A stretch of 64,000 nt of DNA from Mercurialis annua (GCF_937616625.2 NC_065576.1:10666501-10730500), one strand, 5' to 3'; shown: positions 1 to 11,899, counted from the stretch's first letter. Numbers and translations: made by a program. Notes: a model not told the origin generated them from the sequence alone.

Positions 1-366
1 ACTCTGTAACCTTTTCAATTGCTCAACTGTTCCTCTTACGCCAGGACGCACATTGAACAAATATGTACTCTAAAATTTTCATCCTCCTAGGGGTCCTTAA
101 AAAAAATTATCCGTAAGCTGTTCTTTTAGAGACCTTCAACATTTAATGCGGACAAGTACTGGTTTGGGTTTTTTCAGATACCCATTAGTTATGCAATTGA
201 CAATTGCTATCAGAGAATAGGTATTTTCAATTCAGCAATTCTATAATTGCTTTCTGACGTGTATGATTTTGTAGTTTCTGCTAATCTGATATTAAGTTTT
301 GATCAGAATGTAGAATGCACGTAATACAAGGGACGTAAGCATTGATTGTTTTTACTTGTTCATTAG
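1..366. other. Probable intron (and possibly exon end) of the RKP-like gene
   Basis: This stretch lies directly upstream of the first exon I can assign to the RKP-like gene and ends in a splice acceptor (AG at 365-366). It is mostly AT-rich and stop-laden in all frames. The first 60 bases keep an open frame and could be the end of a further upstream exon, but I cannot match them to the family, so I do not call an exon. Confidence 0.4.
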
Positions 367-3070
367 GTCACTTTTGTTGTTACCCACTTCAACGATACAA
401 GGATATTAAGCGCAGATCTAAGGGATCTGCTTCTCCAATCTATTTCAGTCCTGGTCCAGTATAAGGAATATTTGGCTGCTTTTGAGAGCAATGAAGCAGC
501 TATTGAGAGAATGCCAAGAGCATTATTGTCAGCATTTGATAACAGATCTTGGATTCCCGTCACAAACATCCTTTTGCGGTTGTGTAAGAATTCTCGTTTT
601 GGTTCTTTAAAGCACGGAGAATCATCATCATCATCATCTATTATTTTCCAGGTGAAATAATGTGGTTTCTTGACTCTAATTTGCTGTTCATCAGATGACT
701 TGCGGCTATAAATTTAACTTGTTTGAGCCTTGTAAATGATGTAGAACTTGTTGCGAGAAGCCTGCGTCGATGATGAAGAATTATTCTCAGCTTTTCTGAA
801 TCGCTTATTTAATACTCTTAGCTGGACAATGACGGAGTTCTCTGTTTCTATTCGAGAAATGCAGGAAAAATACCAGGTACAGATTATAACAGAATTTAAA
901 AAATCGAAGTCTTTTTTTAGTTTATGGAACTGGTGTAAATATGTTAATAACAGCCTTCCTGCTTTATCATGTATATACATGCACAAACATGCTCTTTTAT
1001 ATGGGAGTTTATTTTCTTGGTTTTCTTGTCTGCATATTAATTGCAATTGATCATCTCACTTCTGTTGCTTAATTGTGTGGTTGATTTGGTGTTACTGGCA
1101 ATGCAAACCGTTTATGGCAATTAGTGACTATTTAATGGGTAGAAGTAGAACTATATCTGGATTTTTTTGACTTCCCCCTTGGACTTGATTTCAATTATTT
1201 TTTCTTATTGATCACCTTCTGTAGGTATTGGAGTTCCAACAAAGAAAATGTTGCGTCATATTTGATCTCTCATGCAACCTTGCAAGGCTTTTGGAGTTTT
1301 GTACTCGTGAGATTCCTCAAGCATTCCTATCCGGAACTGCGACAAACCTCCGGAGGTTAACTGAATTAATTGTGTTCGTTCTCAGCCACATAACTTCAGC
1401 CGCAGATGCTGAATTTTTTGACTTGTGAGTGTCTATGCTTAAGAACTGAATGCAACTTTCTATTTCTTTCTCATGTCATTCTCTCTTCAATTCTGTTTCA
1501 CAATATTGGGATTGTAGCAGTAAGTATGCACATTTGGACTCTACTTTTGTTACAAGGAAATTTGGTCTGACGTTTACAAGCACTTCATGGTTAACTTTGT
1601 TATGTGAGAACATGCTTTATATTTTAGTTGTCAAACATTTTAGCTATTAATCTCAATGTATGGCTCTAATTTTGTAGATCATTTAGACGACCTGGTCAAT
1701 CATTTGAAAAAGTAAATCGTGGTATGATCTTAGCACCTCTTGTTGGGGTCATTTTGAATTTGTTAGATGCAAGTGCGGAGATGGTGTTCGGAGAGAAGAA
1801 TGATGTTGTGGGTGTTTTTGCAAGCATGGACTGTCCTGATACAATGCACTGCGGATTCCAGTATCTCTTGGAGTGCAACTGGGTAAGTTTTCTTGGCTTT
1901 GATTTTTGTTTGCATGACCATACACATACATAAAGTAAACAGATGTCCTGATACAATGCACTGTGGGATCTTTTATGTATCATCTTTTTTGTGAGTGGGT
2001 ATGGTTTTTTATTTGTTTTGGTATCATTGGCAATATCTTATGAAGTACTTGAAGGATGGTAGCACATCTGTTTCAGAGGTGAAAAAACAACTTTGTAGAA
2101 TATTTTCTGCTTTGTTATACTTAGATTGAGGGGTAGAGGAATTTCTATTACATTGGATATAATCCTGAGTGAAGTGAAAGGTTATATTCTCACTTTTTGT
2201 ATAGCTGTAGCACTGGTTCACCAGAGGGTCCGGCTTTGCTCTAGTGTGGGACCACCCATCGTTGCTGGAATGAAGAAAGAGATATATATGGTCTAGGCGA
2301 TTTTAAGAGCATAGTGATGATGTTTGTGGATTAGGATGGAACAATCAATGCTAGGCATGTATATCTGTTAAATTAGTTGGAGATATTGACGCCTTTACCA
2401 TGGGACACCTGGTTCAAAATCGTAATCTTTCGCCTGTGCATTCTAATCGAACTTAAATCCTGTATTGCATGAAAACTTATTGAGTCCCGACGTTTCGGTG
2501 TTCCATTTACGTTTCTGAAACTCCAAATTTTTTATATTTATAATCAGTTCTTGTAAAATATACGATGTTGCCATTTTCCGTTGGCACATATCCCGTTTCG
2601 GTGTTTCTTTATCTGTGCAATGTAGCTTAAATGTTTTCTATGGGCATAAGAGTGTTTATTGTATTGTTATTTTAAAAGGTTGTTCATGACAATCGTTTAC
2701 TGTACTTGATGATTCCTGTAAAGAATGTAACCGCATCTCATCTCATTATTTATGGTTTTGTCAGGCCGGGTCTGTCAGAGGGGAAACTTATCTTGAAAAA
2801 ATGGTTCAGCTGGAGAATTTCTTGAGCAACCTTGTAAGACGAATCGAGTTGCAACAAATAGAAAGTATGCAATCTGGTGGAGAAACAGATGTTGATGATA
2901 ACATCTGCTGCATTTGTTATACTTGTGAAGCAGATGCAGAATTTGGTCCTTGTTCCCATAGGTCATGTTATGGCTGTATAACAAGACATCTTTTGAACTG
3001 CCATAGATGTTTCTTTTGCAATGCCACCGTCGTGGATGTCATCAAGGTTGATGAAAAGAGAACATTATGA
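367..3070 (+). CDS. RKP: RKP-like RING E3 ubiquitin ligase (KPC1-related), 3' part
   Basis: Last five coding exons of a large gene cut by the left edge of the window: 367-651, 745-876, 1225-1424, 1678-1882 and 2765-3070 (TGA). All junctions are GT-AG and the phases fit, including the 200/205 nt pair that splits one Leu codon. The C-terminus has a C3HC4 RING finger: CCIC, then C-S-H, C-YGC and CHRCFFC, encoded at about 2905-3025. Upstream, VVTHFNDTRIL and RMPRALLSAFDNRSWIPVTNILLRL-type stretches and the EFCTREIPQAF block are hallmarks I recognise from plant RKP, the relative of mammalian KPC1. In Arabidopsis RKP is a cytosolic E3 ligase that targets CDK inhibitors such as KRP1. The N-terminal SPRY region would lie outside the window. 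No frameshift is visible, so the gene looks intact here. Confidence 0.93.
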
Positions 3071-4094
3071 GAATCCGTAATTTCTCGGTGTTGCAATGCT
3101 TTTGAATTCTGAGTTATTTTTGTTTCTCAGGATTCTCCCAGATGGTGATACTTGTAGGAAAGGGAGTGAAAGAAAAGAAAAGAAGAAAATAGAGAATATA
3201 ATTATTGATCATATAATATTTTGGTTTTGTATAGTGTGGTTGGGGGGGCTTGAAGGTGGTGGAGCGGGGTTGGGAAAGTACAACTCTCATGGGGTTGATT
3301 TCAGAATTTTGTAGGGGGTACAAATTGTGTAAATATGAGATGTAAATGGCAATGAAATCTGTTAGTCTTACCTCTTTCTTTTCTCTTTATATTGTATTCA
3401 AATTAACAATTATTTCAAGAAAGTCAGTTGCCCAAAAAATGGTAAAAAAAAAAAATGTTCGTCTAAGTTGCCCAGATGGTTTTATAGGCTTTTTCTTTGA
3501 AATATTGGTATCGATATTTATAGTTGAGCTTGATATTTTGTAAGAGGGAAAATGAATTGGAGCTTCAATCATGCTTTCAGTTCATTGTTCCCTGAGGTCA
3601 AATATCCACAAATGGTGACTACTTAGGACCATATCTTTGTCCCAAATACAAATATACGGCTAATGCATTCGAGTGTAGACAGCATGTACTAATGAACATT
3701 TTCTCATGCCATGACTAATCTTTTAATGCTGGAAGCTCTAATATTAAGGGAGGCTAAGTTAATCGTTTTACTTCAATTATCGTCGAAGAAGATAATCAAC
3801 GCAATTAATGAACATTGTCCTTGTTTTTTTATACCATTCTCAAGACCCTTCTTCTGTTCTCTTAAGTTTGTTAGACGGATGTGTAATTAGAGAAAAACTA
3901 TTGCACTATGACAGTTGCAATGTGTTAATTATGTGGAAAAATTAATAATTAAAAGGTTTTTTTATTAATAATGTGTTAGTCCTTGTTTTTGACAAAAGAA
4001 ACCAACCCAAGAGGGCATACGAAACCCAAACCGAAACTCTTCAACAGACTATAGAACAAAGCAGAGACAGAGAAGAAGTGAGATACCGAGAGAA
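3071..4094. other. RKP 3' UTR and intergenic region
   Basis: The first roughly 300 bases after the RKP stop are its 3' UTR. A TTTCTCAG at about 3123-3130 could be the acceptor of a 3' UTR intron. The rest is AT-rich spacer leading to the promoter and 5' UTR of the gene that starts at 4095 (purine-rich AGAGACAGAGAAGAAG about 25-40 bases before its ATG). I see no further gene. Confidence 0.5.
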
Positions 4095-5751
4095 ATGTCG
4101 AATGCTGTCCGATTCCACATTTCTAATAAACTCAGTTCCGCTTCCTTTCTCAGATCATCATCTTCCCCCTTTCATCATCGTTTTCCTTACCATATCCGCC
4201 TCCCCACTAAATCCCGCCACCGCGCCTCTCTCTCACTCCATCACCCCACTCCACCACTACCAGAATCAGCGCCCTCAACTTCATCGGACTACAGTTACTC
4301 AGTTGGATCTCCACCTCATCTCTCTCACTGGAAATTCACTCAACGCCATATCACACTTCTCAGTGTCACTGTTTGCATTGTATTCTATTTTATCTCTTCA
4401 CTTCGTTTTTATCGTTATCTGTTTCTATTTCTACTTCAATTTGACCTAAACATTTTTTTTCTTGATTTGCAGACGGCAGTCTCTGCCACGTGCCTTTTTC
4501 TTTCAGCTATTCCAACTCTTCTCGTGAGCTAACTCTCCGATTCCTCTTTATTTTTGTTTTCTTTTTACTATTGCATTTGCTGCAATTCAGTTCTTCTCAA
4601 AAAGAAGAAAAAGCTTGGTAGCACGGATACGGACACGGTGAAACGCTGTTATTTTAAAGTTTTCTATGTAAAAAATGAAGTTTCGTGTCGAAAACTTCAA
4701 GTGTCTGAAATGTTTTCGAAATGGGACATGTTGATTGAATGAAGTTACCCAGAAGAAATGCATTTGGAAAACATGGATTTTTGCAAGAACTGATATATTC
4801 ATAGAAAGGCCATATTGATGAAATATTTTGGATTTTTTTTCTTCTTCTTGAAGGCATTCAAGAGAGCAGCGGAATCACTTGAAAAGCTGATGGATGTGAC
4901 AAGGGAAGAGCTTCCTCATACTATGGCTGCTATTCGCTTGTCGGGTATGGAGATTAGTGACCTCACTATGGAGCTTAGTGATCTTGGGTTAGTGTTAACT
5001 ACTTATTTTTATTTTCTTATGTAATTTCATTTCAATTTTGAAGTTCTTAAACTGCAATAGCTCGTACCGGTTCACATTTCTATTTATGTCGATCCTACGG
5101 TCTTCCAAGCTTATAGTTGACCACTTGAGTTGCTACAAACTTTAGTTCAATTCAATTCCTGCAAAATCAAATCATTTTTTTCGCATCTTTGAAAACCGAC
5201 TTGTTTTCTAGGTTGTAAAGGATTGAAATGTAGCAACTAGGAGCTTCCCGAACCACACAAATTTACTAAAGAGAGTATAGATTTTTGGTCTATCTGAAAT
5301 GAATCTTTGCAAATGACTTTGTATAAACATGCCCTCATTGTTTAAAGAAGCTGTTTTAAATTTTGTGCATTGTGCTTGAATAGACAAGAGATAACTCAAG
5401 GTGTTAAAAGCTCCACTAAAGCTGTTCGTATAGCTGAGGAGAGGCTTCGTGGTTTCACAAACATGACATCGCCACCACCAGGTTACCTACCTAATCTTTG
5501 GCATTCATTTTCCTTTGTTTAGTTCTATAATTTTATCCATGCTTGAATTTTACACCATCTTTACTTGTTTAGCTTCATTGCAGAGGGTACCAAGCGGGCG
5601 AACTAATAGCGCAGAGCCGGTAGTAGCTAAAACTGCTCGGGGGTTAAAGGAAGGAATAGTAAAAGGACGTGCAATCTTGCAAATGCTTTTCACTCTCACC
5701 CAATTTTCCAGAGTAGCCCTCAACTATTTCAAAAAGCGAGCTAAGAAGTAG
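4095..5751 (+). CDS. Conserved plant membrane protein, probably plastid, function unknown
   Basis: Five exons, 4095-4379, 4473-4523, 4854-4987, 5384-5481 and 5573-5751 (TAG), give 248 residues. All phases agree. The last exon must start at 5573, because the more obvious CAG at 5580-5582 would throw the frame into a stop. The first 80 residues are rich in Ser, Arg and Pro and poor in acidic residues, like a chloroplast transit peptide. One hydrophobic helix (about 88-112, ending LFLSAIPTLL) is assembled across exons 1-3. It is followed by a conserved block with AFKRAAESLEKLMDVTREE and RLSGMEISDLTMELSDLG, which I recognise from unannotated plant proteins and which resembles bacterial DUF948-type membrane proteins with amphipathic helices. 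The tail is basic (FKKRAKK). The role is unknown, and the plastid location is inferred from the N-terminus. Confidence 0.85.
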
Positions 5752-6341
5752 AGCTCATGGCTTAAGCCTTTTGGTGAGATTATTGCTTTCCTGTGCATAT
5801 GTATCCTTTCTGTACCTGAATTTTGACACCATAGTTGAGTTTCTGTTGGGAATTGACACTTGGGGTATTAGGCAATGATACGTTATGAACCTGGAAGGTA
5901 AAGGAGAGATCGACAAAATATACACGCCTGTAGGTTCATATATTGCTTTATTGTCTGTCAATTTTCAGTTGAACGAGAGCATTCCTGCTTTTACTGATGT
6001 TCATTAAAATTACAAAACAAAAAAGTTGATGAAATGCTTTTTAAGTAAAGTTAAAAGTTTAATAGAAACAAGTAACAAGGAACAATGTTTGCTTTGGTTG
6101 TGTATTCTAGTCTGGAATGGAGTAGATTGAATAAGAATGGAATGCGAATACTTATATCGAGACCCTTCTCTAATGCTAAGATAGCTTTAGGGAGTGACCT
6201 TCTATGCCAGTCAACTAGTGAAGACAGGTTTGGCCTTTGTTTGTGCACTTTGAGTAGACTTGGACATCTCTCTGCTGCTGCAACGGCTAAAAAAGAGTAT
6301 CCATTCCTACAAGGGAAGATATCTTTTTTTGTATTCGAATT
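5752..6341. other. 3' UTR and spacer
   Basis: Downstream region of the membrane protein gene ending at 5751. Short open frames here (for example around 6085-6348) have no recognisable protein features. I see no gene. Confidence 0.4.
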
Positions 6342-6470
6342 GGCTTGATTAATGGACTTTTTTGTATCATTTGGGGAGGGGGGTTTTTGGCGCGAGGATT
6401 TGATCCCAAGTTCTTCCCAGTGTACTTACCATTTGAACTATAGCTCATTGGTGGTTTAATTAAGAGACTT
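6342..6470 (-). mobile_element. Short degenerate tRNA-derived SINE
   Basis: Read on the minus strand, 6452 to 6360 has a pol III A box (TAGTTCAAATGG) and a B box (GATCAAATCC) at tRNA-like spacing, and it ends in a run of A. The flanks 6342-6359 and 6453-6470 match at 14 of 18 positions, which suits an aged target-site duplication. It is only about 93 bp, so it is either a head-only SINE or a truncated copy. It resembles the head of the SINE at 10759-11119. Confidence 0.55.
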
Positions 6471-7463
6471 GGGATTACTTGCATATAGGCAAATTGATAA
6501 TAAAGTGGAATATTTAGGTGTATATAAAAGTTTAGAGTGAAAATTGAGATGTTCGAAAGTTAGTCTAACGGCATCGAAAGTTAAAGGGGTTAAACTAAAG
6601 TAAATGCTCAAACAATGTATGTGCTATTAATTAGGCCAGTTTGAACCTGTACAAATGAGATATTCTACTATACCATTGCAACCTCTTGTAAAGGGGCATT
6701 ACTATTATCCATAGTGCACATTCAATTTGAAACCAAAAAATTTGATATTATTATATACTTTATAAGCCAAAATAATTCAATATTGCAAACCGAATTCGAA
6801 TAATTCCATCAACTTAGTTCTAAAAAAAAAGACTCCATCAACTTTTTAAATTTAGTTTAATTCTTAGTTCAATACAATGAAATTCAATAAAAATTTTATA
6901 TTATTAAAATTGAACCGGACCAATTCGGTTAATTGTTTTGGTTGGATAATGCAAGCCCCTAATTATCCATGAATCATTGCTGGAGTAATATTGTAGATAG
7001 GAACAAAAGATGCAGACTAGATGAGAGATATCTCCATGTAAAATGAAAAAGGACAAATTATGAAATCAATCAATATTATATATTTCCGATCTATTGTGTA
7101 TATCCTTTCAATCACTTTTAAAAAAAAGCTAATTGTGTGTTCTTTCTTTTTAATATATATCTCTCAGATATTTTTTAATCATGTGAATGGTGTTTAGCAT
7201 TATAATTTTTGTTAGGACCAATTTTAATCTCTGAGGTTAATTTTTTTTTTTTCTTTTGAAATTTTTTTGATCTCATTTAGGATTATATTTCCTCTAGCGG
7301 AAAGATCCCTAAATCAATTTTGTTTCCGTGCATTAATCAAAAGACTAGAAAGAGCAAATCAGTTTCAACTTTAAAGACTTTTAGAGCTGATATTTTGCAA
7401 ATAGTATCTTCTCACTTGAAAGAAATAAAATTACAAACAAGATGAGAAAATAGCAGCAAAGTT
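6471..7463. other. AT-rich spacer, no gene seen
   Basis: The sequence is strongly AT-rich with short poly-A and poly-T runs. No open frame with protein-like composition and no recognisable repeat boundary was seen. The end next to 7464 should hold the 3' UTR of the minus-strand PROPEP-like gene. Confidence 0.4.
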
Positions 7464-7676
7464 CTAGTTGATCTGACCACCAGTCCCGGTGCTGACAGGC
7501 GGTCTCGGTGGCGGCTTTCTGGCTAATGACATGTTCTTTCTTCGCTGTTGTGTGCGATGATGATGAGCTGTTTCCGTTGAGTGGTAGCCGGAGCACTTAC
7601 AGATGAAGTTGACAAGCTTATGACATGAATTGCATAGATTCTTCTCTTCTTCTTCTGCTCTTGTTGAACGTTCCAT
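7464..7676 (-). CDS. PROPEP-like precursor of a plant elicitor peptide (Pep)
   Basis: Single-exon frame of 70 residues from ATG at 7676 to TAG at 7464-7466. The C-terminus reads PPPRPPVSTGTGGQIN and then stops. This fits the Pep signature (S-S/T-G-x-x-G-x-x-N at the very end, preceded by a basic, Pro-rich stretch), known from plant elicitor peptides that are cut from PROPEPs and sensed by PEPR receptor kinases. The N-terminal half has an acidic start (EEEEK) and an amphipathic Cys-rich block (CNSCHKLVNFICKCSG) at the place where PROPEPs usually carry a KCLGL-like motif. The precursor is short for the family (typically 75-150 residues) but nothing appears missing. There is no signal peptide, as expected for these cytosolic precursors. 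A TATATAAT-like box lies about 58 bases upstream of the ATG. Assignment rests on motif and layout, not on a database search. Confidence 0.72.
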   Translation of the reverse strand: MERSTRAEEEEKNLCNSCHKLVNFICKCSGYHSTETAHHHRTQQRRKNMSLARKPPPRPPVSTGTGGQIN

Positions 7677-7730
7677 TTTCTAACCGCACCAAGATAGCTA
7701 CTTCCTTTGTTTCCTGTTAAATTGGTAGTC

Positions 7731-7742
7731 ATATTATATATG
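7731..7742 (-). promoter_or_regulatory. TATA-like box of the PROPEP-like gene
   Basis: On the minus strand CATATATAATATG lies about 58 bases before the ATG at 7676, a normal distance for a plant core promoter with a short 5' UTR. It is the only clear TATA motif close to that start. Confidence 0.45.
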
Positions 7743-7898
7743 ATGTATGAGATGCTTCTATTTATTTTGCATAACAAATATGCCACTTTTGTCCTAGATA
7801 TTCTCCTCGATGGACACCTGATGCTTCGTTTTTAACACATAAAAACACCTCCAGGAGGCAGGGTAGGGGCTGACCACAGTTTAAAAACCGGCAGTTTT

Positions 7899-8115
7899 TA
7901 GGGGCGTAGCCGGAAATTGAAATTAAGAGGGGCAAAATAAAAAAAAATCATATAATATACAGAATTCAAAATTTATTGAAATTAAAGGGGTCAATATATA
8001 ATAATTCTCTAAATAGCATAACAATTTTTTTTAAAAAAATTACTTTAGAAATTGTAGTTTTAAAAAAATAAAAGGGGCAAATGCCGCTCTTAGCCACCAT
8101 GTGGCTACGTCTCTA
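7899..8115. mobile_element. Small hAT-type MITE
   Basis: A 217 bp element with terminal inverted repeats TAGGGGCGTAGCC and GGCTACGTCTCTA (11 of 13 positions complementary). It is flanked by GCAGTTTT (7891-7898) and GTGGTTTT (8116-8123), a 6 of 8 match fitting an aged 8-bp hAT target duplication. There is no coding capacity. Confidence 0.6.
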
Positions 8116-8203
8116 GTGGTTTTGTTCCAAATTGACGTTTCACGGTTTTAAAAAAATTAGAACTGGCGAATTGCCTTGTAACGATACAAATATCTGTAAA
8201 TTT

Positions 8204-8325
8204 TAATTCTTAATTGGTATAATTGATGAAAATTAAACAATAATTGTATAGATATACTTGATTGTAATTCTTAATTGGTATAATTGATGAAAATTAAACA
8301 ATAATTGTATAGATATACTTGATTG
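8204..8325. repeat. Perfect 61-bp tandem duplication
   Basis: Positions 8204-8264 and 8265-8325 are identical by eye (the unit starts TAATTCTTAATTGG and ends CTTGATTG). The perfect identity implies a recent duplication. No coding content. Confidence 0.9.
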
Positions 8326-9474
8326 GAATACGGGGTTTCTTGATTTATCTAAAACTATGCTACATTATAAATAATTTGTCTTTTTTCTTTTTTTTTTGGT
8401 AGTTTTTTTACTTATATTGTCTCGAGGAGTTGGGTTTGCTCGATTCAAAATGTAGTGAAAATTTTATATTTTAATCTCAGATTTAGAATCTGATCCATAT
8501 CATAATGAATAGTTGTAGTTTTTAAACTTTTATTAATGATAAAATCAATATAATTTTTTTGAAAGGAAAGATGTGGTTGATTTTTGCGACACATTGATAC
8601 GCTTAATTTGTATATATCGATTCTAAATATAATATATGCATTTTATATTATTTTGAGAATATTATATTTGGATAGGTGTTGTTTTGTAGGTGATTTATGT
8701 AAGAAAGTCATGAACCGAGAATCGAATGAATTGCAAAGAAACGAAAAAATCATATCAAATTGATCCTTGTTCAAGAACTGGTTGTTTTGTCCTTCTTCAA
8801 GACTTCAAATGAGAAAGCATTTTTCATATGAATTTTAGTAGACATCCTAACCTTTCCAAAACATCAAGAATTAAAGTATTTTGTGTTGTCTAACTCAGGT
8901 TATGAAGTTTTGAAGGTTGACAAAACTGCACATTGTATTAGTTTACTTACAGATTTGACCCTTCTGTCTTGATTAGATATTTCGGAATATTTAGAGACCT
9001 CTGATGAATTTATGTTCTTCATCAGAAATAAACTAGACATCTCAAACTTTCCAATGAATCAAGAACCAAGCAATTTAGATGTGTATGTAAAAAGTTATGG
9101 TTTTTCGAAGTTGGTAATTGCGCAAAAATCTTGCCCGGAGGTAGGAATGAGTACCTCGGCAAGAATCACTTCTGAAAAGTGGTCCTGCCGAGGTGACCAG
9201 ATCCTACTGGGCGGCGGGAATGGCTTGCTTGGCAAGAATCACGGCTGAACATAGAAAAAGTCATTCGAAATGCGTTAAATTCATTAGGGATCAATCCTAA
9301 TCCGACCCGAACTTATTTTACAACATAAAAAGTGGAATCTTCTACTTTTAGAAGATCGAGAGCATCAAAGATTAAAGTCTAAATCTGATTAGGAATGTTT
9401 CTCTATACATTCAACACTTAATCTTAATCCTAAAAGGAGATTGACTTAGGAAAAAATTCAAGTTTTAAGACCTC
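8326..9474. other. Spacer, no gene seen
   Basis: AT-rich spacer. A GC-richer patch at 9130-9250 contains two diverged direct repeats around GGCAAGAATCAC (about 9158 and 9230) inside a short open frame with no recognisable protein features. It is probably repeat debris. Confidence 0.35.
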
Positions 9475-9715
9475 AAAAAATAGGAGAAATTCTTAGGTAG
9501 ACTCAGTCCACCACGTCATCCATGGACCAAGCCAATCATATTATAACACCTCATTAAAATGAGGGTATTCTTGTAATCATTATTCAAAAGTGTATGCAAA
9601 TAACAAACAAAATTACAAGAATACCATCATTTTAATGAGGTGTTATGATATGATTGGCTCGGTCCATGGATGACGTGATAGACTGAGTCTGCATAAGAAT
9701 TTCTCCAATAAATAG
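9475..9715. mobile_element. Foldback MULE-type MITE, family 1
   Basis: A 223 bp element (9484-9706) whose two halves are inverted repeats over roughly 90 bp per side, starting GAGAAATTCTTAGG on the left and ending AAGAATTTCTCC on the right. Flanks AAAAAATAG (9475-9483) and AATAAATAG (9707-9715) match at 8 of 9 positions, a Mutator-type 9-bp target duplication. A second copy of the same family lies at 44721-44943, sharing the GTCCACCACGTCAT and CATCATTTTAATGA blocks. Confidence 0.85.
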
Positions 9716-10743
9716 AGCTCAGCCCAAGACTATTCAATTATTAAATTTATTATGTAAATATATTATTCTATTTTTTGTTTATTAGTTTAGTATAATTTTA
9801 GTTGTTAGTTTAGTGGTTATTTAGCTTAACTTGTAAATTCATCCAAGCACAATTTGAATTTCAAGATTTTATTGAAGTGGACTATTTTCAAGTCAAATCA
9901 AATTTGATTTCTTCTTCCTTCTCTTTAATTATACAATTCTTATTTGTTTATTTGTTTATGTTTACAATGTCTGACTAATTTAATTAATTTATAATATTGA
10001 AAGTAGTATGGGTATATGATTTAAATTATAAAAAATAATTTATATATCTTTCTTTATTCTTGCAATTTTTATTATTGGGATTAATGATTGTACTACTTGA
10101 TCACCAATTACATTATTAAAAATCAATTTGTGAGTAAACGTCATTAAAACAAGTTGTTTGGAAAGGTAATAAAAACATAATTACAAAACATGAGTCCGTC
10201 TACTATGTTTGCTTTGCGTGGTATGTGTGGATAATTTTTCTTAATGTTTTGTTTTTAGTTGTCATATTATTTTCTATTGTTTTTTAAAACGTGACAGTAA
10301 GAATGATTCAAAGTGATCGGATTATAAACAATAAGTTAACATCACCTATAAAATAGCAGATTGATAAAGTTATATCGCGGTGCAAAAAATGATTAAATAA
10401 GATTGCAGATTCGATGAGTATTCATATATGAAATTTTTTTTGACTCGAGTGGAATTATTTGAGTGTAAAAAATTTAAACATGCTGTTTTATGATTGACAC
10501 CCGTCCAACACATTTTATGGAATTACCAAAAAGAAAAAAATACAGTTTCCCATGATACAACGATAAGGGATGAGATTAAGTTGAAGAAAGACAGGCAGAA
10601 ACTTAAATTTCAGGTCCAAACAATTGATGTCATTCCATTCACATGGGCGGTTCCAGTTAGGTCAGGCGGTACACTTTTGGAATTATTGTTTTGATTTATT
10701 CTTTTAATTGAGATATTACATTTCATTTCATAGAGATAAACAT
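9716..10743. other. AT-rich spacer, no gene seen
   Basis: A roughly 1 kb AT-rich stretch. The only longer open frame (about 10494-10694) shows no protein family features. Confidence 0.35.
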
Positions 10744-11134
10744 TAAACTTCAATGTATTCTTTTTTTTTTTTTTTTTAACAGTGATAGATATTACATACT
10801 ACTACTACAAACAAAGCTACAAATCTACAAAGCTACAAACAAAGCTATATATATACATACTACCCTTTTTACAAATATGTGCAAATTCGCCATTCACGCC
10901 ATCCACACCGTTTACGTAATGCATCGCCGAGCTCGCCAAGATGACGGAATGATGCCGCAGCCGCTGCTTCTGACACTTCTGACGTGTGAGCCTGCTCCAG
11001 ATGTCTTCTTCATAAATCTTCTTTTTTTTTTCTTCTTTTTTGTCCGCAAGGGGGTTTGAACTCAGGACCCTTGGGACTTATGCCTCACTCCTTAGCCAAC
11101 TGAGCTAGAGATCATTGGCTAAACTTCAATGTAT
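10744..11134 (-). mobile_element. tRNA-derived SINE with perfect 15-bp target duplication
   Basis: Insertion 10759-11119 (361 bp) is flanked by a perfect direct repeat TAAACTTCAATGTAT at 10744-10758 and 11120-11134. Read on the minus strand, the 5' end is a tRNA-like head with an A box (TAGCTCAGTTGG, about 11097-11108) and a B box (GTTCAAACCC, about 11053-11062). The 3' end is a poly-A tail (poly-T at 10761-10777 on the plus strand). A second A-rich tract (11018-11041) directly follows the tRNA head, so the element looks like a short head unit joined to an unrelated GC-rich body. The intact duplication implies a fairly recent insertion. Confidence 0.88.
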
Positions 11135-11899
11135 ATAAAACCCAACAATCGATCACCAAAAAACAAATCAAAAACAGAAGTTTAAAATTGAAATTTTAAA
11201 AGCAATTGTTAATATCAACTGTATCAGTAATTTAATTTTTTTAAAAAGTTACATTAACATCGGTAACATATATAAATGATAAATTTAGGTTAAAAAAAGA
11301 CAATTTTTTAAAGATTGATATAGATATTTTCATATTAATTTTAAAACAAAAACATTTACAGTATAAAAAATAGGTTTGACAAAAAAAGAAGAAATAGTTA
11401 TACTATGATTATATGCGACCTAATTGTCGATCTATCTCAAAAAATTTTAAAAAGTGAAATAAAAACTGCGGTAAAATTGAATACAAGTCTGATTCTTCAA
11501 GAAATCTGCAGCTCGATACTTGAATCATCGTAAAATTTAATGAAACCAACAAAAAATCGTAATAAACAAGCAAGACCCATCACAAGAATCTTGAATAAAT
11601 TATGAAATCTTCATAAAACATGATTTATCAAAAATCGGAACAGATGATCGCCCAGAACGATAAGATCTTTATCGAATATGAAAAATACTCTTATTTCACA
11701 AAAACATACCACAAAACACTCCAAAATACAAACAAATCTCTACAAACAGAGCAATTTATTGAAATAAAATTAAGATAAAATAAGAAACTAAACATGCGGA
11801 TGATAAAACGATGAATTTCCGGCTTAAGGCCGGACTCATCGTCTCACCGCCCTCAAAATTAAAACTTTTCTTATAAAGAGATGTTAGAGAATTACTTCA
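11135..11899. other. Spacer, possible repeat leader
   Basis: AT-rich region. At 11815-11850 a short inverted motif (CCGGCTTAAGGCCGG) sits in a patch (11810-11870) that, read on the minus strand, looks like a transcribed leader sequence. I cannot assign it to a gene or element. Confidence 0.3.

Noticed and set aside
9012..9248. 78-residue frame on the plus strand
   Set aside because: It spans an internal diverged repeat and has no recognisable features or promoter signals.
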